Shown here piece by piece: positions 34,929-46,003 of a stretch of DNA of 64,000 nucleotides. The DNA is taken from positions 1 through 64,000 of the forward strand of contig QVRM01001405.1 of NCBI GenBank assembly GCA_003439945.1. The letters run 5' to 3'. The position numbers and the translations under genes are program-made. How positions within the stretch are numbered: position 1 is the stretch's first letter; every line of letters starts with the position of its first letter. A model generated the notes under the pieces. That model saw nothing but the letters and a program-made list of their open reading frames with translations. It did no database searches and was not told the origin of the DNA. The stretch is from Dermanyssus gallinae (lineage: Eukaryota; Arthropoda; Arachnida; Mesostigmata; Dermanyssidae).

Positions 34929-35443
34929 GTAAGTATTAGCTGTTAATAGCAGTCATTGGTTGCAAGCAGCAGCAGCAGCCGCAGTAATGGTAGTTAGCAG
35001 TAGTAATCGTAATAGTAATAGAAGAAGAACGAGAAGGAGAAGCAGTGGCTGTGGTTGTTAGTACGTAGCAGTATTCGAAATCGCAGTAGTAGTAGTAGTA
35101 GTTGTGGTAGTCGTCATCGTAGTACAAGTAGTAGTAGTAGTAGTAGTAGAGGTAATAGTAGAAATCGTTCATATGATTCATATGACCTGGCGCTAGACTG
35201 CCGCTATTAGGTATTCACAGTTTGGAGTACAACAAGGACGACGTGTGTGTATGTTTGTGTGTGTGTGTGTGTTTGTACCTGTATGTTTGTTGGCTTTCGT
35301 AAATATCGACCGCTGTTATTGCCATTGACGTGACGTGACGTGTCTCTACGCGGGTGTGTGTGTGTGTGTTGAAAAGTCGCGCATGGGGTCGATTTCGATC
35401 GAGGACGACTGCAGCGACGTTATTAATCCTACCATATTTATCA

Positions 35444-35470
35444 ATATATATATATATATATATATATATA
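35444..35470. repeat. (AT)n microsatellite
   Basis: Uninterrupted, 27 bases. Confidence 0.9.
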
Positions 35471-38399
35471 GGGCCGAGATGCAGCCCTGGTAAACTAGAT
35501 CTTAACCGAGACGGACGTCGTGCGCAGTGACAGACCGGAGAGAGAGAGAGAGGGAGGGAGGTAGGGGGAAAAAGAAGGATAACCGGAGTGAGCAGCCGGC
35601 AGCGGGACAATAATTCAGTCGACAGTCTCGACAACTCTCAAGCGCAATACGCACGCTAACACACCTATATATAGATAACTCAGACTGATATATTCGTACG
35701 TACGGACATAGCCTATCGTATATGCGTACACAAGAACTTACACACACAGACACACGCAACGCCAGCGTACATAGAAAACATATCGACGCAGCATCGTCCA
35801 TGTTCGCCGCCACGCAATATCATCTCTCCGTCATCACTATCCTCATCATTATCGTCAATATGATAATTATTAATTATTGTTATTATTATTATTATTACTA
35901 TCATCATTATCATCATTTGTCCCATGCCTAGGCAAAATCGGGCGGGCGGGCGCTTGGGGAGATGGGGGAGTTTTGCATCAATCGCTCCTCCGTACCGCTT
36001 CACGTCGTACGTATGATCCGCAAAGGCGACTCAACTCGCCTGCCGGAGGTAAGTTATGATCACGATTATTCGACTGCTAGTCGCCCAGGTTATCCTCATG
36101 ATCAGCCATCAAATCTGCTAAATGGATAGAAATTGGACAATATATATATGGGTGGGCAGGTGAGTGTAAGGAAGGAAGGAAGGAAAAAGGGCTGTAGATT
36201 GATAGGCGTGATTGAGAGTGAGAACCTGCCAATAAACCAACCGCCTTAACGTTACTTCACCTGCAGCAAACAGAACCGCGGGCTCAGCATCATTACTATC
36301 ATCATCATCATCATCAGCGGTGGCGATGAGTGAAACGAGTGTAGGTCTGTATGTAAATATGTATGTATGTACGTATATACGTATCATCTGTTAAATGTTG
36401 ATTGGTTGGAGCGTGGAAGCCGCGAGCACATTATCATCATCATCATCATCATCACACGACTCTCTCTCTCTCTCTCGCTCTCTTTCGTGACGCTATGTAC
36501 GTGATGGCATTTTGCGTCGTCGTGACATACCTGTACGATGGCCTCGGATCGTAATACTGAATACACAACGGGTATCTTCTATCTAAGTAGCATTTGCACG
36601 CTGACAGAGCGACGCACTGCAGTCCATCCCCGAATCTCTGATCTTCGTTATCTTCTCTCCCGTTTTCTTATCGCTATGCTAGTGTTTATGCTCAGAGGTA
36701 TGTTAGCCCCCCCCCCCCCCCCGTCCCTACGTTAGTCGCCGAAAAGCCGTCGATTACGCAACTACCACTGGCACGATCAAGAGCGTCTTAAGCGTCGTCG
36801 TCATCATCGTTATCGTAGTAATAGTCATAGTAATAATTATTGTTCTTATTGTCATTAATATTATTATTATTATCATTCGCATTATTGGTATCGCTAATAA
36901 TGTCGTAGCATATCAAATGACACACCAAAGATAGGAACTTTCGTATTTTGTGGGCGGCCTCCAGAATTGGAAGCGGCCTCGTAGTAGCATCATGGGTTCT
37001 GTTTGTTTCTGCTGCTGCTGCTGCAGCTGGCGCAGATTTTGCACCCCTTACCTCCCATAGGACGAAACCCCCACCCATTTCTCTGTCATCATCATCATCA
37101 TCTTCTGCTTTATTCGGCATCAAATGTCACCAAGCGACCTCATCGCTGATGAACAGGCAATTGTGGCAACTGCTCTGATGCCGTGTTCTGATAGCTTAAT
37201 CTCTCTATCTTCCCTCCTCCCTCCCATCGTATTTTTTCTACTTATCGATTCGCCTTCGCGTCTCAAATAGGTCAGGAAAGAGGACAACCCAAAAACTTCC
37301 CGAACAAAAAAACAGGCGAGCAAGCGCAGCAAACAGTTATGCTATGTTGACAGTGAAAAAATTGCACATCTTTTCTTTTTCATCCTATCGTAGTTATAAT
37401 TCGTATCTTTTGTCTACTTTCACTAAGTATACATTTCTTAGTCCTTTGTTGCGCATCGGGAACACTATACGCTAGTCACTATGGTTCATTAGTTCATGAT
37501 TCATTCAATCATTCGCTCATGGCCGGGCGAGCAGGCAGATAGATAGGTAGGCAGTCAATCATACACCTTAGACTTAACCTTAGTACTGCTGCTATACGAG
37601 GGGGGTTATCGTTGCTCAACGATCGTGGCCAATGCTCGCATTTTCCCTCTACCACCTCATTATGGTTACCCCTTGTCTCGCGCTCTCATCAATATATCTC
37701 TATCTTATCGTCGCACACCACGGCGCTCCAGCAACTTCTTGATTATACACTACAATGAGGAACACTGGAAAGTTACCCTAAGGGTGTGGAGCACGTTCTT
37801 CACACCTGCGTTTTACGTTAGCATCTAGCATCGACTTCAGTCTGTGTGGTAGTTTGCCTTTGTCACATACATTCGCGTCGTTAATTCGTTCGTTCGTTCC
37901 TTTATATCGTCACTACCAATACTTGTCACCATCGTCACCATGATGATTTTCATATAATCATTAATTATTATTATTATTAATATTGTTATAATTCGTGTTA
38001 TTGTATTATTATTATTATTATTTAGCGTATATACACCACAGCAAGGCTCGCCAACGGGGGCCGTACTATGTCATGTACAGGTGTGTAGGTGGCCAGCCCC
38101 CACAGACGATTCGTAATAGTAGTAATAGTAGTAGTAGTAGTTGTTGTTGTAGTATTAATAGTAGTAGTAATAGTAGTTACTAGTAGTGGTCTAGTATTCT
38201 AAACGTATATCGTTTCTGGTTTTGTCACTTGGTCTTGTTCCTGCACTTCTGTTCAGCACTGCATCTTCGTTAGTCTTCTTCAGTTACGTTGTACTCCTCC
38301 GCCTTTATTCTTTTCTCTTCTTCTCCTACCTTATCCTGCCATAGTCGGTCTCAAAGAGTCTTCACGGCCGTGTCACTCTTCCTGTGGGCGCCCATGCTC

Positions 38400-38447
38400 C
38401 TGCTGTTGTTGTTGTTGTCATTGTTGTTGCTGTTGTTGAAGTTGATA

Positions 38448-38488
<41 letters not shown>

Positions 38489-38490
38489 CT
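38400..38490. repeat. GTT/GCT triplet array
   Basis: Imperfect TTG repeats over about 90 bases. Confidence 0.85.
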
Positions 38491-39183
38491 GGTTATAGGC
38501 TACGCCAACAGATCGCATAGGCGCAGTTGTAGGCGCCGGCACGCTTTGCTTTGTTACTGCAGATCGCTGCTGTTTCTTTAATACTTTCTGATCATGAGCG
38601 GGTAAGGGTGGGTGGGGTGAGTGGCTGCCTGTGTAAATGGGTGATATGATGAAGGCTAGCTAGAAGGATAGATAGCCTATGGTAATATTGCAGATATCGA
38701 TTGGTCGCACTGTTTCTTGCCCGTGGTTGGTTGCAGTGTGAACGTTATGTTGCGTTGTCGTGTTACGGTGATGGGTGGTGCGGCGATGCCGTGCCGTACC
38801 TGCCCTGTGTCGTTTAGGATCAGGCTGTTGTTGCTTTGCTATCGTGGTACGCCACCACGTGTGTATGTTGATGTCCGGCTGTATGATCGTGGCCGTCATT
38901 ACTATCATCATGGTTACCATTATCACCTGGTTTCCTGCTCATCGGAAACTCACATGCTGTGAACTCGTTGCTCGTTCAGCGGTGGCGGCCTTCGACGGGA
39001 GGGGCGGGGCGGGGCGAGGCTGCCGGTTCGCGACTTCACGGTTTCGAGCAGCCTCTCCGCTAGTGCACGCATCATCCTCATCCTCATCATTATGATCTTC
39101 ATAATCGTCACCTCCTCCTGAGTAGTAGTGTGCTGTGTTGCCAGTGTTGTGTTGTTAGTAATTCGTTGGTTGATCGTTGGTGA

Positions 39184-39189
39184 TTTATT
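39184..39189 (-). terminator. Candidate polyadenylation signal AATAAA for zfh2
   Basis: An exact AATAAA on the minus strand lies about 350 bases downstream of the zfh2 stop codon. No cleavage evidence is available from sequence alone. Confidence 0.4.
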
Positions 39190-39535
39190 ATTAGGTGATG
39201 TACCTGCTGCGCCACACAAACAATTCGTCTTGATTCTTCGTGTTCTTGTGTTCGTCTTCTTGATGACGTTTTGTCGATGACACTTATAAATAGTCCACAG
39301 TTCGTCACACCCGATTCGCGTCGTTCGCTAAAAACAAAAGGTCGTCCGGCTGGCGGCTGGTCTCCATGCTGGCCTCGTTCGTGTTGTGCTGGGGTTCACT
39401 TCAACGATTAGATGATGCCGTTGTTGTTGTTGTTATCATCGTTGTCGTCGTCATTACCTTGCCTTCCGGCGTGTTCCGAGGAATCATGGTACAGGGGGGG
39501 GGCCGACGAGTGGCGATGGCGACCGTAGCTCCCAC

Positions 39536-40608
39536 TCACTGACGGCTGGCAGAGCCAAACAGAGGAGCAGAAGGTGTCTGGGCCCCGTAGAAGGCAAATT
39601 GGCTTTGACTGCTGCCGTTGATGCCCCCTGCTCCCGCAGAAGCGAACAGACTAAACTCGTCGCCAGAGGAGGGATTGTTGTTGCTGCAGATGTTCTCAGT
39701 CATTTTGCCAGTAGGAGCATTGCCATCCGTCAATGACACAGCTTGCTGTTGTTGTTGTTGTTGCGGTTGTTGGTGCTGCTGCTGTTGTTGCTGTGGCGAT
39801 TGTTGTTGTTGTTGCTGCTGCTGCTGCTGTTGTTCCTGCTGCATAGTAAGCTGGTTGAGCAGCTGCAGTTGTTGCACGAGCTGGCTGTGCTCGGAGCTAA
39901 ACGAGCTGGCCTGATCGCCGCCCGCTCCGGGGCTAGGACCTTGAGGGCCTGTGGCCGGAAGGGGCGGCCCCGAACCCTGACCGGCGGCCTGCGACTGCTC
40001 GGGCTCGTCTTTGTTGAGTTCGAGAAACACTCGAAGCTGGCTGATGTGGCTGGGCGCGAACAGGTGGTCTTGCAGCGAGCTAGAGAAGGTCGCGTAGTGC
40101 ACGTTGCATATGTCGCACTGCTCAGGCCTGGGAGGTTCGGGCTCGAGCGCCTGGCCCATCGTGAGGGCGGCCGCCTTGGTCTTCTTCTCCTTGGCGCGGG
40201 CGTTCTGGAACCACACCTGGACCACTCGTTTAGGAAGGCCGATCTGGGCGCCTAGACTCTCGCACTCGGCCATCGTGGGCGTCTTGTAGTCGTGAAAGAT
40301 GCTCTTCATGACCCGAATTTGCAACGAACTCATTTGCGTGCGGAAGCGCTTGGCCTGACCACCGGGAGCGGGTGGCCGGCCCTCGGTCGAGCCAGGCGAG
40401 GTCTGCTGCTCGTAGTACACCACCGAGTCGCCATTCTCGGACATCTGGACGTCGTTACCGTTATCGTTCTGGTACTGATCCTGAGTGTCGTCGGAGTCGG
40501 ACTCTACGCGGGCCAGTTCCGTTCGCGGTTTCGCGTGGGACTCTTCGGGCCTGCTGAGGTCCAATGGAGCTGTTGTTGTTGTTGTTGCTGTTGCTGTCGG
40601 CATTTCGC
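39536..40608 (-). CDS. zfh2: zfh2 exon 9: homeodomain 4, last finger, C-terminus
   Basis: The acceptor GTCTTGCAG|GC completes the Gly codon, then EMPTATA and [10 protein letters not shown] follow; PLDLS (40567-40553) is an exact CtBP-binding-type motif. Homeodomain 4 ([20 protein letters not shown] ... [15 protein letters not shown]) is at about 3221-3280. The last finger, [20 protein letters not shown], is at about 3299-3322. A Gln-rich tail ends at TGA 39538-39536. The stop overlaps a possible donor (TCA|GTGAGT), so an extra 3' exon cannot be fully excluded. Confidence 0.95.
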
Positions 40609-43600
40609 CTGCAAGACGCCACAAGCGGATGGCTTAGACTGGAAAGCGGGGGGAACTTTCCAATTCGTCTGCATAACGGCCCCGAACGAACACTCCTCAC
40701 TTCCGTCAAGCGCAGGCAAGCAGCGACCGAAATGAACCCCAACAGGAAATCAACCAAATGCGCTGCAGCTTGGTGTCTAGTCGGCGCTCTGCTCACCTTG
40801 TCTCTTCGCACTCAGGTCGGTGGGACCATTGAGTTCCTCAAGGAATCTCTTGAACTCCTCGACATTATTTTTGCTCTCCTCGGCGGCAAGTGAAGGATTC
40901 GCGATCTCGTCGGGGTTCGAGTTATCTGCGTCGCCATCAGGGAAGGCGTCTATGTTTAGCTCTCCTGAAATCGTAAAACCATCAATTGACGTTAGTTACT
41001 TGAACAGCCCACGCTTCCCCGGCTTATTGTTTACGTTTGTATACTAATCTAGCCGACCAAAAATCGGGCCAGCCGCATTTCTCAAAATAAAAATATACGA
41101 CAAACAAAACAGAGGCGCAAAACAAAAACCGTTTTGTGAACGGATTTTGATGCCTCTCCCTCAAACAATACTCGAAGGGGTGCCACGGAGCAAGGTACAA
41201 TGGCATTGACCACACTCCGTAATGTTCTTTCTGTCCTTGGAAGGGGTTCGATTTGCGCGAGACAGCCCGTAGCAACAGTTAGAAGCAACTACCTTACTGC
41301 AAGTTGTTCCTTGGAGTCACGTCGTTGTTTGATAATTTTTGTTATTATGATCATTTTCATTATAGTTTGTGGTAAGCTGAGTTGCTAATGTTGACTTAAT
41401 CCCTACTGCGGTTGACTTTGTTGTCTGTTGTTAAATATCCTGCCTGTGTTACTAAGAGATGTTACTAAAGCTGTTATTGTTGCTGCTGCTGCTGCTGCAG
41501 TAATAGCAATTGCAGCAGCGGCCATTGTTGTGGCTTGCTATTGCAGCTGCAAGTGCAACAATTTGTTCTTTGTTGTTGTCGTCGTTTTAGTTGTTGTGTA
41601 TTGCGCTTGTCTTTCGCTGTTAAATTATGCGCCAATTTGCTGATCTCGGGTATGGCCGTTGCGGCTGCTGTTGTTGTTGTTGTCGTTGTAATCGTCGTTT
41701 GTAGTGGTCATTACCGTTGTTGGATAATGTGATCTTATTGTTATGATGATGATGATGATGACGATGATAATACTGATGATTAGTCGACTCCACATAATAT
41801 ATGTGGTATGCGTTATCTGCTTGCTGGCACACTGAGTGGCCTCGCTAGCGAGTAGAAGTGACAACGCCGGCAGCTACGTGGCGCTCGTTGTTGTTACCGT
41901 AGTTGTGGTCGTCGTCGTCGTCGTAGTAACAGTTGTTGTCTACCAGCTTATGTAGCTTATTCTATACGAGAGCAGCAGCAGCATCAGCATCATCATCATC
42001 ATCATCATCATGATCTGATCATCATTATCATCATGCTGATCATCGCCATCATCAGCGGGCCTGTTTCGTTGCTGCCTGTACCTGAACGGAGACGACAGCA
42101 ATGGTAAGCTGGCGCCCGTCCGTCAGTTAGTCAGTCAGTTCGACCTCGTGTATGTGAATCGAGCGTCCTCCTGCCTAATCGACTACTACTACTACTACTA
42201 CTACTACTACTGTTACTCCAACAAGAACACCTACGGTAACGACAATGACAGCAACGACAACAACAACAACAACAACAGCAACACCGACAAATACAACAAC
42301 GACGGCATCAATGGAAACAACAGCAACAACGGCTGCGGCGGCCGGACTATCGGCTGACCAGCGGCTTGGCCGCTTGGCCAGCGCACAGCTGTAGCTGTAT
42401 CGGACGGCGGCGGCGGCGGCGACGACGCTACAGCCGACGCCACCACCGTGGTCGTCGTCGTCGTCCGCCGCCGTCGCCGCCGTAGGGGTGGGTGGCTTTG
42501 TGGGGATCGGGAGGGGGTGGTGGTGGTGGTGGTTGGATAGGCGGAGCTAGCAATGGTCGACGACCAATCCGGCGCGCTCCGCTCCGTGTGTCGTTCATTC
42601 GGCCCTGCAGCAGCAGCAGCAACAGCAACCACGGCCGCCGCCGCCACCACAGCCGACGCTGGCGCTGGCCGCTAGCGCGTTCGTTCGTTCGTTGTTTCAA
42701 TGGAACGCTGTCGCTCCTTTCGCGACTCGCTCTTTTGGTCTGTGGTCGCTCGAGGTTGAGCCGCCGCCGCCACCGCCGCCGCCACCGCCAGCGCCGTCGC
42801 CGCTGCCGTCATCGTCGTCGGCGACGCCAACAACAATCAAGCCTTGTAATTACGTCGAGCCAGAGGCAGTACTTAGCTGCTCGCTGCTGTTGCTGCTGCT
42901 GCTATAGTTCATTGCTGTCTGTCTCGCTGGATTGCTCCTTCTCTCACCAGCTCGCTATTACTCATTTACTCATAACAACAGCAGTATCAACAGCAGCAAT
43001 AGCAGCAGCAACAACAACAACAACAACAGCAGCAACAGCAACAACAGCAGCGACATGAAATGAAATGACTGCAACAGGGTACCGTGTAGTAGTAGTAGTA
43101 GTCAGTCAACGGCGGTTGCAATGAAAGTCCGAGCGGCAACTGCGGCATGGATGTATTGTCACGGCACACACGTCATGGCCGGCGTCGGCGCCAATACGAC
43201 CGCTGCTGCTGCAACTAAAAGCGGCGATGCGTAGTAGTAATAGTAGTAGTAGTGGTGGTGGTGGTGGTGATAGTGACCATGGTGGTGGTGGACAGATCAA
43301 AGAACTGGAGCCGAGATAACGGCCGGGAAGACGGTCCAATAGATGGATAAATGAATAGATGGATGAATGAATAGATGCATAAATAGAAAGATGGATTGAT
43401 AGTTTGATGGATGGATGAATGGGTGAGTGGGTGGTGGGTGGGTGAGGAGCGTGGATGGATAAATTAATAGGCATAGGTAGACAGACTCCATGAAGGGATC
43501 GATAGATGTATGGCTGGTTGGCTGGCTGTGCAGGCCAAGAGATAGGTAGATAGATGGATGGATGAATGAATAAATAAACAAGTATATTACTGCTAGTTAG

Positions 43601-43847
43601 ACAGACAAATAGATTGACTGATGAATGAATCGACTGATTGTTTAATAAATGAATGGATGGATGAATGGAATGGATGGATGAATGCAAACAAGTGAGGAAG
43701 CAATGAGAATCTCGCATCGAGCAAAATAGAGCTCGCAGTCGCTAGCGCGCTCCGATGACGCCAACATAACGACAAGAAACCACAAACGAAAAAAAAGAGA
43801 GGAGAAGATAAATAGAGAGATGAAGGAGGTATGAGAGAGATCAATGC

Positions 43848-43879
<32 letters not shown>

Positions 43880-44196
43880 TTGCCATGACGAGTGAGAAAA
43901 TCATGACGAGTTCATTTATACGAAAGATCATGGCCGCATGCCAAACCGCAAAGCGTGTCTGACATTATTGAAAATCTTAATAGAATGCTGCCAACCCATC
44001 GTCTCCTCATCATTTTCGTCGTTGTCGTCGTCGTTGCAGTTCGTATCGTCCGCGGTTTCTTGTTTTCTATGTATAACAAATATATCGCTCTATCTGTCGC
44101 CAGTACAACGGTGACTACTAGGATCACCGAAATTAGACTAGAAAGATAACCGACGACCCGGAGCGAACATTGCCAACGTGTATGATGTCTGTCGTG

Positions 44197-44242
<46 letters not shown>

Positions 44243-44586
44243 CCCTCGGTGCAAGTATCATCGTTTTAACGAGAATCGCCTTTTAAGAGTAGTCATCAGG
44301 GGAGCGTCGCTCCACGCGTCAACGTTCCGCCCAAGTCAACCACTTTAGTAAGTGGCCGTCGCTCCACAGCTACCAAAGATCACAGAATACACACGCACAC
44401 AGACAAAGATGTGCAAACACGCTCTGGCTATTAATTGGATCGAAGGTAAGCAACCAGGCGCATACATCCTCACCACCTACTACTACTACGACTACCACTA
44501 TTAACCCGTGTATTATAGACGACTAGACACAACAGCATCTCGACAAGCCGACAAGCCTTAATTAATCTTTAATTATATATATATAT

Positions 44587-44633
<47 letters not shown>

Positions 44634-44913
44634 CCTAAATGCGCTCTCTAATCGACAGCATCCGATTAAGCCAGCCCGTTCCAGCAGGGGCAAGTCCAAG
44701 AGGGCCCGAGACTAGTAAGTAGTCAAGCCAAGTAATCACGGCCTTTGTCGCTCGCCGTTGTGGTCGCTAATATTGATGAGGGTCGTAGGAGTCGTCCTTC
44801 AATGCATACGACGACGACGACGACGAGAATGTATACGCCATGAGGACAGCACGTCGCAAAGCGCTCATATCAGAGGCGAGCAAACGGAGGGCCGTAGCAG
44901 CATATCTATCTAC

Positions 44914-44980
<67 letters not shown>

Positions 44981-45972
44981 GCAGGTATACGTAGTATGGT
45001 TTGAGCCAACGACACACACAGCGCATAGATACAGTGCGGACGGGCATATCAGACAGACATAGATACGCAGAGCACATCATGGTCGGACGTCAGTGGCAGT
45101 CAGTGGTCAGTCGACTTTCTAGCGCCGTCAGAGTCAGATGACCAGAGTCGTATCTGTCGTAGACAAAGTCAACGCGACGCCGGCGGTGGCTCTCCGTCAC
45201 CACCGACGATCACGCCGCCATCGCCGCGGCCATGTCGCGGCCCGCCAGGTAAGTCAAATATGATGGTAGCTGCTCCTCGACGGAGGCGGCGGCGACGGCT
45301 ACCAATTCTTAAAAATGACGGGGGGCTACTTCACACGGCTGCCGCGAGATGGCGCTAGTGGACGCAGTGGTCGATCGCAGCGGCGGCCGCGGCGCCGGCA
45401 TCAGCAGAGCAGGCAGGCAGGCAGCAAACTCAACCATCTACGTTTCAACTGCAGCGTGATGACTCTCCAGCACTCCAGCGCGCTTCTATTAAGGAACGCT
45501 TCAACGACACGACGCGACGGCAACGCGACGATGATGGTGATGATGATGCCGTGTGTAGATCGAGCAACAGCCAACCATCCATCCAGTCAACCAGCTAGAC
45601 ACCAGGCACATTGAATGAATACATGCGTTGCATTGTCGTGACCACGATGATGGTGACGGTGATGACGATGGTGGTGATTATTATTATTATTATCATCATC
45701 ATCATCATCTTCTTCTTCATTATTGCAATTTTATTCTAAATGCCATGATCACAAACACATAGACACACGCCCAGAAGGCGATGGGCAGCCGCAACAGCAA
45801 TGGCGGCGGTGGCGGTAGCGGCGACGACGACGAAGGGAATGAGTAGTACTATAACTGTTATTATTAGTACGATTATTATTATTATTATGGTTGTTGTTGT
45901 TGTTCCTTTAGAGCTGATAGCTTTTATATTCGTTCGCGGATGCTATGCGTCTCTCCGCTTGACGACCGCTGA

Positions 45973-46003
<31 letters not shown>

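Larger units (their letters stand above)
34929..39183. other. Repeat-rich intergenic region downstream of zfh2
   Basis: It holds AGT/GTA arrays (34965-35160), GT-rich (35240-35275), (AT)n (35444-35470), ATT (35876-35900), ATC (36295-36315, 36430-36455), poly-C (36707-36722), AGT (38115-38180) and GTT (38400-38490). An exon-like end CCGGAG|GTAAGT at 36049 is isolated. Confidence 0.5.

Noticed and set aside
36030..36055. Exon end CCGGAG|GTAAGT on the plus strand
   Set aside because: The preceding frame has no recognised domain or upstream acceptor; an isolated donor match is expected by chance.
39743..40255. 170-codon plus-strand leucine-rich frame
   Set aside because: An antisense reading of polyglutamine and homeodomain 4.
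43106..43717. 203-codon minus frame with SIHPSIH repeats
   Set aside because: A translation of the RATG tetranucleotide array, not a protein.
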